From the NCBI RefSeq assembly GCF_001280425.1, contig NZ_LIUF01000004.1:524764-588763 (forward strand): a stretch of DNA of 64,000 bases, written 5' to 3'. A program made the translations under genes and the position numbers. Positions within the stretch are counted from its first letter, which is position 1, and each line of letters starts with the position of its first letter. Under the pieces are notes generated by a model. The model was not told where the DNA came from and searched no databases. It was given only the letters and a program-made list of their open reading frames with translations. The DNA is from Haloarcula rubripromontorii (lineage in GTDB: Archaea; Halobacteriota; Halobacteria; Halobacteriales; Haloarculaceae). Positions 8,340 to 17,180 of the stretch are shown one piece after another.

Positions 8340-9845
8340 ATGTTAGATAAACTAAAACGATTGATAAAGCGGCTGCTCCCTGCCAGTGACGATGTCATGG
8401 AGCAGGCTGTCAAAAGTGGCGTCTGGGTCGGCGTAATGAACGTCACTGAACGGGGGTTAGAGCTGCTGTTGCTAGTCATCGTTGCTTCACTGTTGTCCCC
8501 ACGTGCATTCGGGTTAATGGGGATCGCGCTGTTGACGCTATCCTCACTCAAAAAATTCTCGGAGTTGGGTATCAAGTCCGCTCTGATACAGGCGGAAGAG
8601 GACAACGTCGACGACGAACTCAACACGGCTTGGACAATCGAGACAGCAAGAGGGACAGTAATTGGCTTGATCCTGTTCCTTGGGGCACCGTTTATAGCTT
8701 CGTTATTTAACCAACCTGCGGCGACCGACCTATTTCGGGTCATCGCCCTTTCGCCGTTTATTGTTGGGTTACGAAACCCTGCTGTCGTCTATTTCCAGAA
8801 GAGTCTAGATTTCCACAAAGAGTTCGTCTACAGAGTCAGCGGTGCGGTGGCATACTTCGTTGTCACCGTAGGCATAGCTCTCTATAATCCAACCGTATAT
8901 GCCCTGGCAATCGGATTCATCGCCGGCGACGTCGCCCGGTTTCTCGTTTCATACGTCGCAGACGGATACCGGCCATGGCCTTCGTTTGATCTCGACGTTG
9001 CGAAAAAACGGTACAGTTTCGGGAAGTGGGTTACGGCCAACTCGATCCTCTATTTCCTATACAGTAGAGGGGATGATGCGTTTGTCGGCTGGGCGCTCAT
9101 GGCGAGTGCACTAGGGTTTTACCAGCTTGCCTACCGGCTCTCGAACGCGCCGGCGACCGAAATCACACAGACGATCTCCAGTGTGACGTTTTCGGCCTAT
9201 TCGAAGGTTCAAAACGATATCGAGAAGCTCCGATCCGGTTATCTCCAGACGCTCAGGATGACTACTTTGGCTTCGTTCCCAGCAGCAATGGGTATCGCGG
9301 CGGTCGCACCCGCATTTGTCGAGGCATTTTTTACCCCAGAATGGCGGCCAATGGTCCCGGTAATGCAGTTGCTAGCTATCTATGGGCTGCTGCGTTCAAT
9401 GGGTGCGACGATGGGGCCGGTCTGGAAAGCGGTTGGACGACCGGACTATATTGCGAAACTCTCCGCTGTACGTGTGACCCTCATTGCTATATTCATCTAT
9501 CCAGCTACGATGATGTACGGAATTGAGGGTACCGCGGCCCTCATTACGGGCATCTACATCTTCCCGATGATGCCGATAGACACCTACCTTATTTCCCGGA
9601 CTGTCGAGGCGTCTCCGGTTCGAGTGCTCAGAGAGGTCTCGTATCCACTGGCAGCAAGTCTTGGGATGGCAGCCGCAGTGACCTACGTCTATCAGACAGT
9701 GACTCTCAACGCGCCGGTATTGGAGTTTATTCTGATGGTTCTAGTCGGTATCGGAGTCTATGTGGCTCTGGCTCTGGCTCTCATGTTTAGTTTCAACTGG
9801 GAAGTCAAGCAGAATCTCGAATCAATATTCGATACGTTGGCGTGA
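8340..9845 (+). CDS. Polysaccharide flippase, MOP superfamily (Wzx/AglR-like)
   Basis: A 501-residue polytopic membrane protein with roughly 12-14 hydrophobic segments. It begins with a short basic leader (KLKRLIKRLLPASDD), then GVWVGVMNVTERGLELLLLV, typical of the lipopolysaccharide/O-antigen exporter branch of the MOP superfamily. Members flip lipid-linked oligosaccharides across the cytoplasmic membrane. Conserved features include the SPRAFGLMGIALLTLSSLKK loop and a central YRLSNAPATEITQTISSVTF segment. It is the only flippase in the window, so it probably exports the glycan made by the surrounding glycosyltransferases. Confidence 0.88.
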   Translation: MLDKLKRLIKRLLPASDDVMEQAVKSGVWVGVMNVTERGLELLLLVIVASLLSPRAFGLMGIALLTLSSLKKFSELGIKSALIQAEEDNVDDELNTAWTIETARGTVIGLILFLGAPFIASLFNQPAATDLFRVIALSPFIVGLRNPAVVYFQKSLDFHKEFVYRVSGAVAYFVVTVGIALYNPTVYALAIGFIAGDVARFLVSYVADGYRPWPSFDLDVAKKRYSFGKWVTANSILYFLYSRGDDAFVGWALMASALGFYQLAYRLSNAPATEITQTISSVTFSAYSKVQNDIEKLRSGYLQTLRMTTLASFPAAMGIAAVAPAFVEAFFTPEWRPMVPVMQLLAIYGLLRSMGATMGPVWKAVGRPDYIAKLSAVRVTLIAIFIYPATMMYGIEGTAALITGIYIFPMMPIDTYLISRTVEASPVRVLREVSYPLAASLGMAAAVTYVYQTVTLNAPVLEFILMVLVGIGVYVALALALMFSFNWEVKQNLESIFDTLA

Positions 9846-9903
9846 TCAAAATGAAACAGGCACTCCAGAGCGATTGGCTTGGCGAACGGGGAGGTAAAGC
9901 GCG

Positions 9904-10404
9904 ATGAAGCGACGAACAGTGCTTGCTGGCGTCCTTCCGTCACTACAGGGCGGGCGCTGGTTAGAGCAGTTGTTGCTCGTTAATCAGGGTGAGATCGTTC
10001 AAAAGCGGTTCGTCGGTATCGCAGCGGGGGAATCGACTGAGATCGCTTCCATTGACGGCGATGGGACGACTGTTTCGTCCAAGCACGAGGGTCAGCTTGA
10101 GCAATCACCTGAAGAAATATCGGCAACGGTCGCAACTTCGCTTCGAGAAACGTACGACTCATTACGGTTCCATGTCACAGTCGCCCATGATGACGGTAGT
10201 CTCAAGATGTTCAGCCGGACGGGGCTGGTAGAATACCGGACATCAAGAGCGCTCTACAACGGGATCACAGTGGGCGATCACATTTCGTTTCAGACATCTC
10301 TCCTGAACAGCGATACCATCATCTCGTTGTCGTGTCTGGCAGAGGAGGAGGAGTCCCTACAGCGCCGGTGTCGGGTTGGAGTCGAAGACCCGACTGCGGA
10401 GTGA
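9904..10404 (+). CDS. Hypothetical protein, 166 aa
   Basis: A soluble-looking protein beginning MKRRTVLAGVLPSLQG, which resembles a weak twin-arginine leader without a lipobox. The body alternates beta-type strands (FHVTVAHDDGSLKMFSR) with acidic loops and has a short Cys-bearing C-terminus (SCLAEEEESLQRRCRVG). I do not recognise the family. It follows the flippase by 58 bp on the same strand and could be co-transcribed with it. Confidence 0.55.
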   Translation: MKRRTVLAGVLPSLQGGRWLEQLLLVNQGEIVQKRFVGIAAGESTEIASIDGDGTTVSSKHEGQLEQSPEEISATVATSLRETYDSLRFHVTVAHDDGSLKMFSRTGLVEYRTSRALYNGITVGDHISFQTSLLNSDTIISLSCLAEEEESLQRRCRVGVEDPTAE

Positions 10405-11060
10405 GAAAGGGTAGAGACCTATTCTAAAATATTGTGTAGAGCGTGGCCGCAGTTTTCCGGAAAATGTCCCGGGGTATTCTCATGGGCCGGTACCACCAGC
10501 AAGTTGTTTTCGAGTGTATCACCACGTTCCAGAGTGTCAAATACTGGCGTACTGACTCGCGAGAATCTAGTATTGCCGTAGTTATCTAATGGAGATAACT
10601 ACTAAGCCGAAGATACTCTAGAAGCCGAACGGTTCAGAGCTAAAAGGCGGGAGCGACAGTCATCGTATAATCATTGCTGAGAACGGCAGAGACAGCCATG
10701 GGCTGAGAGCAAGGGAGAACCTATTCGTGAACTGTTCGGGGATGTTGTATCCACGAGAAAGCAGAACAGGCAATCTCGTGCTCTCTGAAAGAACACTCGT
10801 AGCGTGGGGCGGTTTACGTATCACAGAACGAGTCCGGTGGCTACGAGTGAGATTGATTTCGGGTGGTAGCATCTCCTTAACATTCAAAATATCCAGCAGA
10901 ACAATTATGCTAAATGGAAAATGATTTCTCAAGTGCCATTTTCAGCCATAAGATTCGGTTTAAATATGGTATGCAAGAAAGTACCTCGTGGGCAAAAAGT
11001 TATGTAAACGAAACTCAAGCGGTAACAACGGATAAAATAGTAAATAGGGATTACTGGAGT
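10405..11060. other. Non-coding interval with promoter of the CBM6 lipoprotein
   Basis: About 650 bases with no supported gene. The TATA element TTTAAATA at 10959-10966 predicts transcription start near 10990, which argues against translation of the CBM6 gene from the upstream in-frame ATG at 10914. Confidence 0.5.
10959..10966 (+). promoter_or_regulatory. TATA box for CBM6 lipoprotein gene
   Basis: TTTAAATA is a close match to the archaeal TATA consensus and lies about 95 nt before the GTG start at 11061, leaving a leader of about 70 nt. Confidence 0.55.
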
Positions 11061-13241
11061 GTGACCAACGAAGAACAGAATCGCTCGCACGACAGTGGTG
11101 ATGTGTCGCGAGATAATAGTAGTTCGGCGGGAAAGACCGTCGTAGACCGCCGCACGTGCATGAAATTAGCAGGTGTAGCCGTTGCTTCCTTGGCAGGCTG
11201 TGCCGGTAAAGGTGATCCTACCACTGGAGGGTCGGCAGCAACATTCGGCTATGGCGGTGAGCCGGCAGTTACGACTCAGCTCAGCGCAGTCGATGTTTCG
11301 CAGGTGGCCGAAGACACCAGTACGGCACGGTCGGTCAGCAGTCTCAGTATCGATTCCCCACTCTCGACAACACTGTCTCCAGGTTCCGCTGATCTATTTG
11401 CGTTCACCCCCGACAGCGAGGACCTGGCGGTTGAATTCACGCCGAGTACAGACACAGGTGTTGCTGCGCTCGGATTGTTCAATCCAGACGGTGAACTCCT
11501 CTCCCAGGCGTACGCGAGTTCGGATGCACCAGTGTATCTCCCGGAATCTCTCTCGACCAGTGGCACACACTATCTGCAAGTCATGGACGTCAGTCGAAGC
11601 GGTGGCGATTACTCACTGACTGTTTCAACGGATAGTACGACGCAGTCGCAGTCGCCGTACGAGGGATCTGTCAGAGCGATTCCCGGCCGTATCCAGGCAC
11701 AGAATTTCGATATCGGTGGCGAAGGTGAGGCGTACCACGACACGTCTGGCGGAAATATATACGGTTCTGCAAACCGAGATTCTGACGTTGATATCCGGCC
11801 AACAGGAGACAAGTCCGGAAAGTACAACATCGGCTACTTCCAGGCCGGAGAGTGGCTCGAGTATACAATTGATGCCACATCTGGAACGTATGATATCAGT
11901 GTCCGAGTGGCGTCGGCACTTTCTGACGGGCAACTCGAACTGTCTATTGGAGATCGCACCATCACAACTGTCACTGTCCCCAACACGGGCGACTGGACCT
12001 CGTGGGAGACAGTCACCGTAGAGGACATCGAAATCGAGTCCGACCAACAGGCGACGCTTCGCGTCGAAGCGCTGGATTCCGGTGTGGAATTCAATTGGAT
12101 CGAATTCGAGAAAGTCGACACACAGAAACCGTACGAGGGGACTCAAGTCACGATTCCCGGACGCATCGAGGCTCAGAACTTCGACACAGGTGGCGAAGGA
12201 GTATCATACTCCGATACGACCGCTGGGAACGAATACGACACCAGTTATCGTGACACCGATGTCGATATCCGAGAGACCCAAGACGACTCCGGCGAGTACA
12301 ACATCGGGTACTTCGAGGACGGCGAATGGCTCGAATACTCGGCTGATGTTTCGCCCGGGCAATACGACCTCAGGGCCCGCGTTGCAACAACGCGAGACGA
12401 TAGACGGCTCAGGTTCTATCTCGGCGATCAGGAGTTAGGAACCGTTGACGTTCCTAATACGGGAGGCTGGACGGCGTGGGAGACTGCCACGCTAGAAGAC
12501 GTGACCATCGAAGCCGACGGACAGCGAGTGCTTCGGGTCGAAGCCGTCGGGTCCGGTATTGATTTCAACTGGGCTGAGTTTGAAGTCGCCGAGAACCAAC
12601 CGTTCGACGACGTTCCGACGCTTCCCGGTAGGATACAGGCCCAAGCGTACGACTTAGGCGGCGAAGGCGTGTCGTATCATGATACCACTGCTGGTAATGA
12701 GTACGACCTCGGCTATCGGGATTCTGACGTCGATATCCGGGAAACGAAGGACAGTTCCGGCACGTACAACATCGGGTATTTCGAGGACGGCGAATGGCTC
12801 GAATATACCGTTGAGGTGCCGGCCGGAACGTACGATATCAACGTTCGCGTCGCAACGACACGCGATAACAGGCAACTGCAGGTCAGCCTCGACGGTGATA
12901 AACTCGGGACAGTAGACGTGCCGAACACCGGTGGCTGGACAGCATGGGAGACAGCGACCCTTCCTGACGTAACGGTTCAGGACGGTGGCACCCACGTCCT
13001 CCAGGTGAAAGCAGTCGGCTCTGGCATCGACTTCAACTGGTTCGAATTCAGTGAGGTAGCAGAGACGGAGACAGCGACTGAAACAGAGACATCGACAGAA
13101 ACCGAGACGGCGACTGAAACAGAGACATCGACAGAAACCGAGACGGCGACTGAAACAGAGACATCGACAGAAACCGAGTCTGGTACTGACGACTTCGGCA
13201 GCGAAAGCTACGGAATGGGTGGGTACGGGGGTACCCAATAA
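11061..13241 (+). CDS. Secreted Tat lipoprotein with PPC-like and three CBM6 domains
   Basis: A 726-residue exported carbohydrate-binding protein. The twin-arginine signal RRTCMKLAGVAVASLAGC ends in lipobox Cys47, predicting a lipid-anchored cell-surface protein. A FGYGG motif (62-66) follows. Residues ~105-190 resemble a PPC beta-sandwich (SPGSADLFAFTPDSEDL). Three tandem CBM6-type lectin domains follow (~205-350, 363-508, 520-662), each with GRIQAQ-type start, the GYFEDGEWLEY-type ligand strand and GxxFNWxEFE end. A Thr/Glu linker (665-705) leads to a Gly/Tyr tail ending YGMGGYGGTQ. No catalytic domain is present, so it probably anchors or organises extracellular polysaccharide. GTG 11061 was chosen because the TATA box sits downstream of the longer frame's ATG; GTG 11103 is another candidate. 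Confidence 0.85.
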   Translation: MTNEEQNRSHDSGDVSRDNSSSAGKTVVDRRTCMKLAGVAVASLAGCAGKGDPTTGGSAATFGYGGEPAVTTQLSAVDVSQVAEDTSTARSVSSLSIDSPLSTTLSPGSADLFAFTPDSEDLAVEFTPSTDTGVAALGLFNPDGELLSQAYASSDAPVYLPESLSTSGTHYLQVMDVSRSGGDYSLTVSTDSTTQSQSPYEGSVRAIPGRIQAQNFDIGGEGEAYHDTSGGNIYGSANRDSDVDIRPTGDKSGKYNIGYFQAGEWLEYTIDATSGTYDISVRVASALSDGQLELSIGDRTITTVTVPNTGDWTSWETVTVEDIEIESDQQATLRVEALDSGVEFNWIEFEKVDTQKPYEGTQVTIPGRIEAQNFDTGGEGVSYSDTTAGNEYDTSYRDTDVDIRETQDDSGEYNIGYFEDGEWLEYSADVSPGQYDLRARVATTRDDRRLRFYLGDQELGTVDVPNTGGWTAWETATLEDVTIEADGQRVLRVEAVGSGIDFNWAEFEVAENQPFDDVPTLPGRIQAQAYDLGGEGVSYHDTTAGNEYDLGYRDSDVDIRETKDSSGTYNIGYFEDGEWLEYTVEVPAGTYDINVRVATTRDNRQLQVSLDGDKLGTVDVPNTGGWTAWETATLPDVTVQDGGTHVLQVKAVGSGIDFNWFEFSEVAETETATETETSTETETATETETSTETETATETETSTETESGTDDFGSESYGMGGYGGTQ
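13074..13179 (+). repeat. Three tandem 36-bp repeats coding Thr/Glu linker
   Basis: A 36-bp unit starting GCGACTGAAACAGAGACA begins at 13074, 13110 and 13146, nearly identical at DNA level. It encodes the TETETSTETETA-type linker between the last CBM6 domain and the Gly/Tyr tail. Such in-frame repeats can expand or contract by slippage. Confidence 0.85.
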
Positions 13242-13253
13242 CGCAATAGACCA

Positions 13254-14513
13254 ATGGCAGAACGATACAACACGCCCGCAGAGGGCACGCTCGATTGGCA
13301 CGTACCGCTTAACGAAAACTTCGAGAAGCTCGACAACCACGTCGAGCTCCGGGATGCTGAGTCGAACATCAGCCAGTACGAACCGAAGACAGGGTCGAAG
13401 TTCCTGGCGACCGATACCGGCACGGTATACATTGGCGACGGCAGCAACTGGAACCGTGTGGGGAGCCTCAGTGCATCCGACGATTCAGTGTCTGAGGCCG
13501 ACGACGGGTCGCTCATCGCACCGCCGGGCGACGTACAGTCTGTGATCGATCAGGCGTCGAAGTCACATACTTGGGCACAGGGCCCGAGCCGAACAGTAAA
13601 GCTCGTCTCCGGCGAGAACTACTTCCCCTCGGACACTATCAAACTGAAACGGAACGTCCGGCTCGAATGTAACGGTGCTCGGATCATTCCGGAAGGCGAT
13701 TTCAACGTTATCGAGATGTACCGTGGGACGCAACTCATCAATCCGTTCATTGATACCCGGTCGGTTAACTGGAATTCGACCCAGGTCGTCGTCGGCGCAC
13801 CGGACGCGGACAAGGTCGAACTGGCGAACCGCGCAACCGTTGAAAACGCCTATCTCTGGGGAACTCCCGGCGAGGGCATCGGACTCCAGTTCTTGGGCGG
13901 CTCGAGACCCTGCTCGATGCAGGTCGCTAGCGGAACAATACACGGGTTCGATATCGCGATCGATCTTTATGCCAGCGGGGACGATTACAGCGGACAGGGG
14001 GACTGGTCGAACGGGAACCAGTTCTACGGCTCACTGGAAGCCTTCCGTGTCGGCGTCAACCAACGCTCTGAAGGCGCGGAAGTCTCGGGGAACGTTTTCA
14101 AGCTGATGGTCCAGCCCGACAACGACGTGAGCGAGTGGCTCTGGTACATGGAGGACGATCCCCGATCCGACAGCGACCGAGACGACAATATGTACCGGAA
14201 GTCCGGGAACACCATGATGGTGTATCCGTGGGACAACAACAATTACATGGACAACAATCCGTTTGCCGAGAGCGGCGACCGGAAACCGCCGATATGGTAC
14301 ATTGGCGAGGGAATAAACTACGGCAATTCACTCGTTGACCAATCCGGAAAACTGGGGAACCAGTACATCGTCAACAATTCGGATTACCCGGATCGGAACG
14401 GGATTTTCACCTATCACGGTGGAAAGGTTACCGGCACCAGACAGTTCTCACACCCGCCTGCGTACCAGCGGAACAGCGATAGTCGGATGTGGCACGAGGA
14501 CTCGAAAAACTAG
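13254..14513 (+). CDS. Tailspike-like right-handed beta-helix protein
   Basis: A 419-residue protein. Residues 12-70 (DWHVPLNENFEKLDNHVE, then KFLATDTGTVYIGDGSNW) read like the N-terminal module of phage tail fibres or tailspikes. Residues from ~115 (RTVKLVSGENYFPSDTIKLK, then VRLECNGARIIPEGDF) are typical of pectate-lyase-like right-handed beta helices that bind or cleave polysaccharide. No signal peptide is seen. It begins 12 bp after the CBM6 lipoprotein gene, so the two are probably co-transcribed. A paralogue with about half its residues identical by eye is encoded convergently at 14560-15855. Activity (lyase, hydrolase, epimerase or adhesin) is not determinable by reading. Confidence 0.75.
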   Translation: MAERYNTPAEGTLDWHVPLNENFEKLDNHVELRDAESNISQYEPKTGSKFLATDTGTVYIGDGSNWNRVGSLSASDDSVSEADDGSLIAPPGDVQSVIDQASKSHTWAQGPSRTVKLVSGENYFPSDTIKLKRNVRLECNGARIIPEGDFNVIEMYRGTQLINPFIDTRSVNWNSTQVVVGAPDADKVELANRATVENAYLWGTPGEGIGLQFLGGSRPCSMQVASGTIHGFDIAIDLYASGDDYSGQGDWSNGNQFYGSLEAFRVGVNQRSEGAEVSGNVFKLMVQPDNDVSEWLWYMEDDPRSDSDRDDNMYRKSGNTMMVYPWDNNNYMDNNPFAESGDRKPPIWYIGEGINYGNSLVDQSGKLGNQYIVNNSDYPDRNGIFTYHGGKVTGTRQFSHPPAYQRNSDSRMWHEDSKN

Positions 14514-14559
14514 CCGTCTGAGGGGTCACCAGACGAATATAGTCACAAGGGACGGTCTA

Positions 14560-15855
14560 CTACTCAGTTCGCGACTGCGGGTGCCACTTTCGGCTATCGT
14601 TTTGCTGATACGCTGGTTTTGTCTCGAACTCTGTTGTACCGACGACGAAGCCACCGTGTGCAGTGAAGATACCGTTTCTGTCAGGCGTATCTGAATCGTT
14701 GAGTACGTACTGATTTCCGCGCACCCCGCTCATATCCAGAAGTGAATTCCCATACCGGCGACCACGCCCGATGAACCAGAATGGCGCATCCCGGTCACTC
14801 TCTGAATAATACGAGTTGTTCTGTTTGAACGACGAGACGTCCCAGGGATATGCCATTACCGTATTGCCTTTCATAACGTACATGTTATCCTCTCGGGACT
14901 CACGTGGATCGTCCTCCATTTTCCAGAGCCACTCACTTACTTCTGGTTCAGGTTGTGTCTGGACGCGAACGGTGTTCCCGCTTACCTCTGCACCGTCAGA
15001 GCGCATGCTAATCCCGATCCGGAAGTCCTGTATCCGTCCCCAGAACTGGTTCCCGTTCGACCAGTCGCCCTGTGGATCGCGGTTCTCACCAGCAGCGTAG
15101 AAATCGATGGCCCGGTCAAATCCATCGATGGTTCCGTTTGCGACCTGCATCGAGCACGGTTTCGAACCACCACGGAACTGTATGCCGATGCCCTTGCCTG
15201 CATCTCCAAGGAGGTATGCGTCTTGTACCCAAGCGCGATTGGCTGTATCTAACTTTTGTGCGTTTTGAGGGCCGATAACGACTTGTGTCGAACTCCAGCT
15301 TTTGCCGCGAGTGTCGACGAACGGGTCAATGAGAACGGTATCACGGCCGAGTTCAAAGACGTTGAAATCCCCGGTTGGAACTACTTTAGCCCCATTGCAT
15401 TCCAGTCTGACACCGCGCTTTAGACGGACAGTCTCTGGTACTTCGTACGTCTCACCGGATACCAGCTTGACGGTCTGTGCGGGAGCTTGCCCAAACTCAG
15501 ATCCAGTAGATGCGGTATCGATAACGTCCTGTAGTTGTCCCGGTTGAGCGATGAACGTTCCGTCACTCATTACTGTGGCTCTCCCACTGTTCTCGCCAAG
15601 CGAGACCGAGCGCGCGCGTCCTGCCGCACTACCGAACTCCAGCCACTCCTCTCCGTTTCCAAGAAATATACGTCGCGAATCTGTTGCGAGGAACTTGGCA
15701 CCCTCCTTTGGTTGATACTGATCCAGATTTGCTGCGGCGTCTTTGATCTCGACTTCGGTGTCGATGCGAGAGAAATTTTCGTTCAGCGGTATATGCCAGT
15801 CCTGTGTTCCACGATCCGGACGCTGATAGCTATGATTCGGCGTCTCTTTAGCCAT
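14560..15855 (-). CDS. Tailspike-like right-handed beta-helix protein, convergent paralogue
   Basis: A 431-residue paralogue of the 13254-14513 product. It shares the N-terminal module (DWHIPLNENFSRIDTEVE, then KFLATDSRRIFLGNGEEW), the beta-helix strand TVKLVSGETYEVPETVRLKR and a highly conserved C-terminal half (SEWLWKMEDDPRE, YPWD, SDTPDRNGIFTAHGG). The start ATG at 15855 aligns its MAKETP with MAERYNTP of the paralogue; an earlier ATG at 15873 is less likely. No signal peptide is present. It is the last gene of the minus-strand arm. The 46-bp gap to the plus-strand copy leaves little room for separate terminators. Confidence 0.75.
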   Translation of the reverse strand: MAKETPNHSYQRPDRGTQDWHIPLNENFSRIDTEVEIKDAAANLDQYQPKEGAKFLATDSRRIFLGNGEEWLEFGSAAGRARSVSLGENSGRATVMSDGTFIAQPGQLQDVIDTASTGSEFGQAPAQTVKLVSGETYEVPETVRLKRGVRLECNGAKVVPTGDFNVFELGRDTVLIDPFVDTRGKSWSSTQVVIGPQNAQKLDTANRAWVQDAYLLGDAGKGIGIQFRGGSKPCSMQVANGTIDGFDRAIDFYAAGENRDPQGDWSNGNQFWGRIQDFRIGISMRSDGAEVSGNTVRVQTQPEPEVSEWLWKMEDDPRESREDNMYVMKGNTVMAYPWDVSSFKQNNSYYSESDRDAPFWFIGRGRRYGNSLLDMSGVRGNQYVLNDSDTPDRNGIFTAHGGFVVGTTEFETKPAYQQNDSRKWHPQSRTE

Positions 15856-15925
15856 ATCGTTCAGTTTACACAAGCCAAGTAAAATATACTGATGCTACTC
15901 TCGGCATAAACTTTCGGAGGGATCA

Positions 15926-17107
15926 TTACTCAATCAGCGGCTGTGCGTAGGCGGTCTCTTCAGGCCTGCTTTCGAGTTCCCGATACACTCGCTCGAAGCC
16001 GTCCACCATCGATTCGATCGTAAACTCACTTGCCGCCCGCTCCCCTGCGGCGGTTCCAAGCGTTTCGGCGAGAGACTGATGCTGCTGTAGACGAATGGTC
16101 GCCCACGCAATTTCGTCGGGTGCCTGTACGTCGACGAACACCCCCGTTCGGTAATTCGCCAACAGATCGCTAGTCCCGTCCACAGGTGTCGCGACAATCG
16201 GAAGCTCCGCAGCCATCGCTTCGATTACTGCACCCGGAAGCCCTTCATAGTGGGAGGGGAAGACGAAGAGATCCATCGCACCGAGAAGGGCTGGTACATC
16301 CTGTCGCGTTCCGAGGAAATGAACTGACTCAGCACAGCCGAGTGAATCGACCCGTTCTGCCAGCCGCTCCCGGTCGGCACCATCACCGACGAATACGAGA
16401 TGTGCATCGGGAATCTCGGAGACAATAGTTGGCCATGCATCAAGAAGGTCGAAGTGGCCTTTCCGCTCGACGAGACGGCCGACGGTTCCGATGACAGTGC
16501 TCTCCGTCGGGATGTCTAGCTCTGCTCGCAGATTCGCTGGCTCTGCCGACCGGTACTGTTCGATGTTCCGTCCATTGTAGACCACCGCCACGTTTTCTTC
16601 TTTTGCACCACGTTCAATGGCGTATTCCCGTCCCGCTGTGGAGTTCGAAACGATGGCATCTGAGAATGAAATCGTCATCCGGTCGAGAACGCGGCGGACA
16701 ACCGGTTCCTCGTTAGGCACCTCCCGGATGCCGGTAATAATAGTTGCAGAGCAGAACACGCCAGCGATCCTGGCAATTACATTGTCATAAAAGAGAAACG
16801 ACTGTATGAGATCAGGTTGTTCACGGCGCGCGGCGAGACAGAATTTGACCGGGGCGAACACATAAACGAGCGGGCTTTCGACTCCATCTATTGCCCCGTT
16901 CGCTACACGACCAGCGTCTGTAAGCGACCGAACGGTGACCTCAGGCGAGAGTTCTGTCTCAAGTGGGTTCGTCGAAAATATTGTCCAGATAGTGACATCG
17001 TACTCCCCATCGTCAACCTCGTTCGCTAGATCAACGAGTGTGCGCTCGGCACCACCGACGACAAGCGCGCCGATGAAGTACCAGAGAGTCGTACGCTCCG
17101 CAGTCAT
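15926..17107 (-). CDS. Family 4 glycosyltransferase
   Basis: A 393-residue GT-B-fold retaining glycosyltransferase. The N-terminal glycine loop VVGGAERTLVDLANEV binds acceptor. The C-terminal nucleotide-sugar domain starts at GTVGRLVERKGHFDLLDAWP and includes EGLPGAVIEAMA, the E-x7-E motif of GT4. A C-terminal extension after residue ~350 is typical. It is 73 bp downstream of the sulfatase-fold gene and 70 bp upstream of the beta-helix gene on the same strand. It would add one sugar to the lipid-linked glycan; specificity is unknown. Confidence 0.88.
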   Translation of the reverse strand: MTAERTTLWYFIGALVVGGAERTLVDLANEVDDGEYDVTIWTIFSTNPLETELSPEVTVRSLTDAGRVANGAIDGVESPLVYVFAPVKFCLAARREQPDLIQSFLFYDNVIARIAGVFCSATIITGIREVPNEEPVVRRVLDRMTISFSDAIVSNSTAGREYAIERGAKEENVAVVYNGRNIEQYRSAEPANLRAELDIPTESTVIGTVGRLVERKGHFDLLDAWPTIVSEIPDAHLVFVGDGADRERLAERVDSLGCAESVHFLGTRQDVPALLGAMDLFVFPSHYEGLPGAVIEAMAAELPIVATPVDGTSDLLANYRTGVFVDVQAPDEIAWATIRLQQHQSLAETLGTAAGERAASEFTIESMVDGFERVYRELESRPEETAYAQPLIE

Positions 17108-17180
17108 TCCTGAATCACTCCGTTCCGTTGTACGCTATCGAAATGAAGCGTGGACTCCGTCTTCACGCGAACGCTCATGC

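Noticed and set aside
10914..11060. N-terminal extension of the CBM6 lipoprotein from ATG 10914
   Set aside because: The TATA box at 10959 lies inside it and the extension has no function-like text; GTG 11061 is preferred.
13074..13179. Regular repeats considered as a CRISPR array
   Set aside because: The 36-bp units are contiguous with no spacers and are in frame within a protein linker.
12654..13340. Minus-strand frame of 228 codons with CRCLCFSR repeats
   Set aside because: It is the antisense of the CBM6 gene's repeated linker; cysteine-rich repeats are an artefact of the 36-bp repeats.
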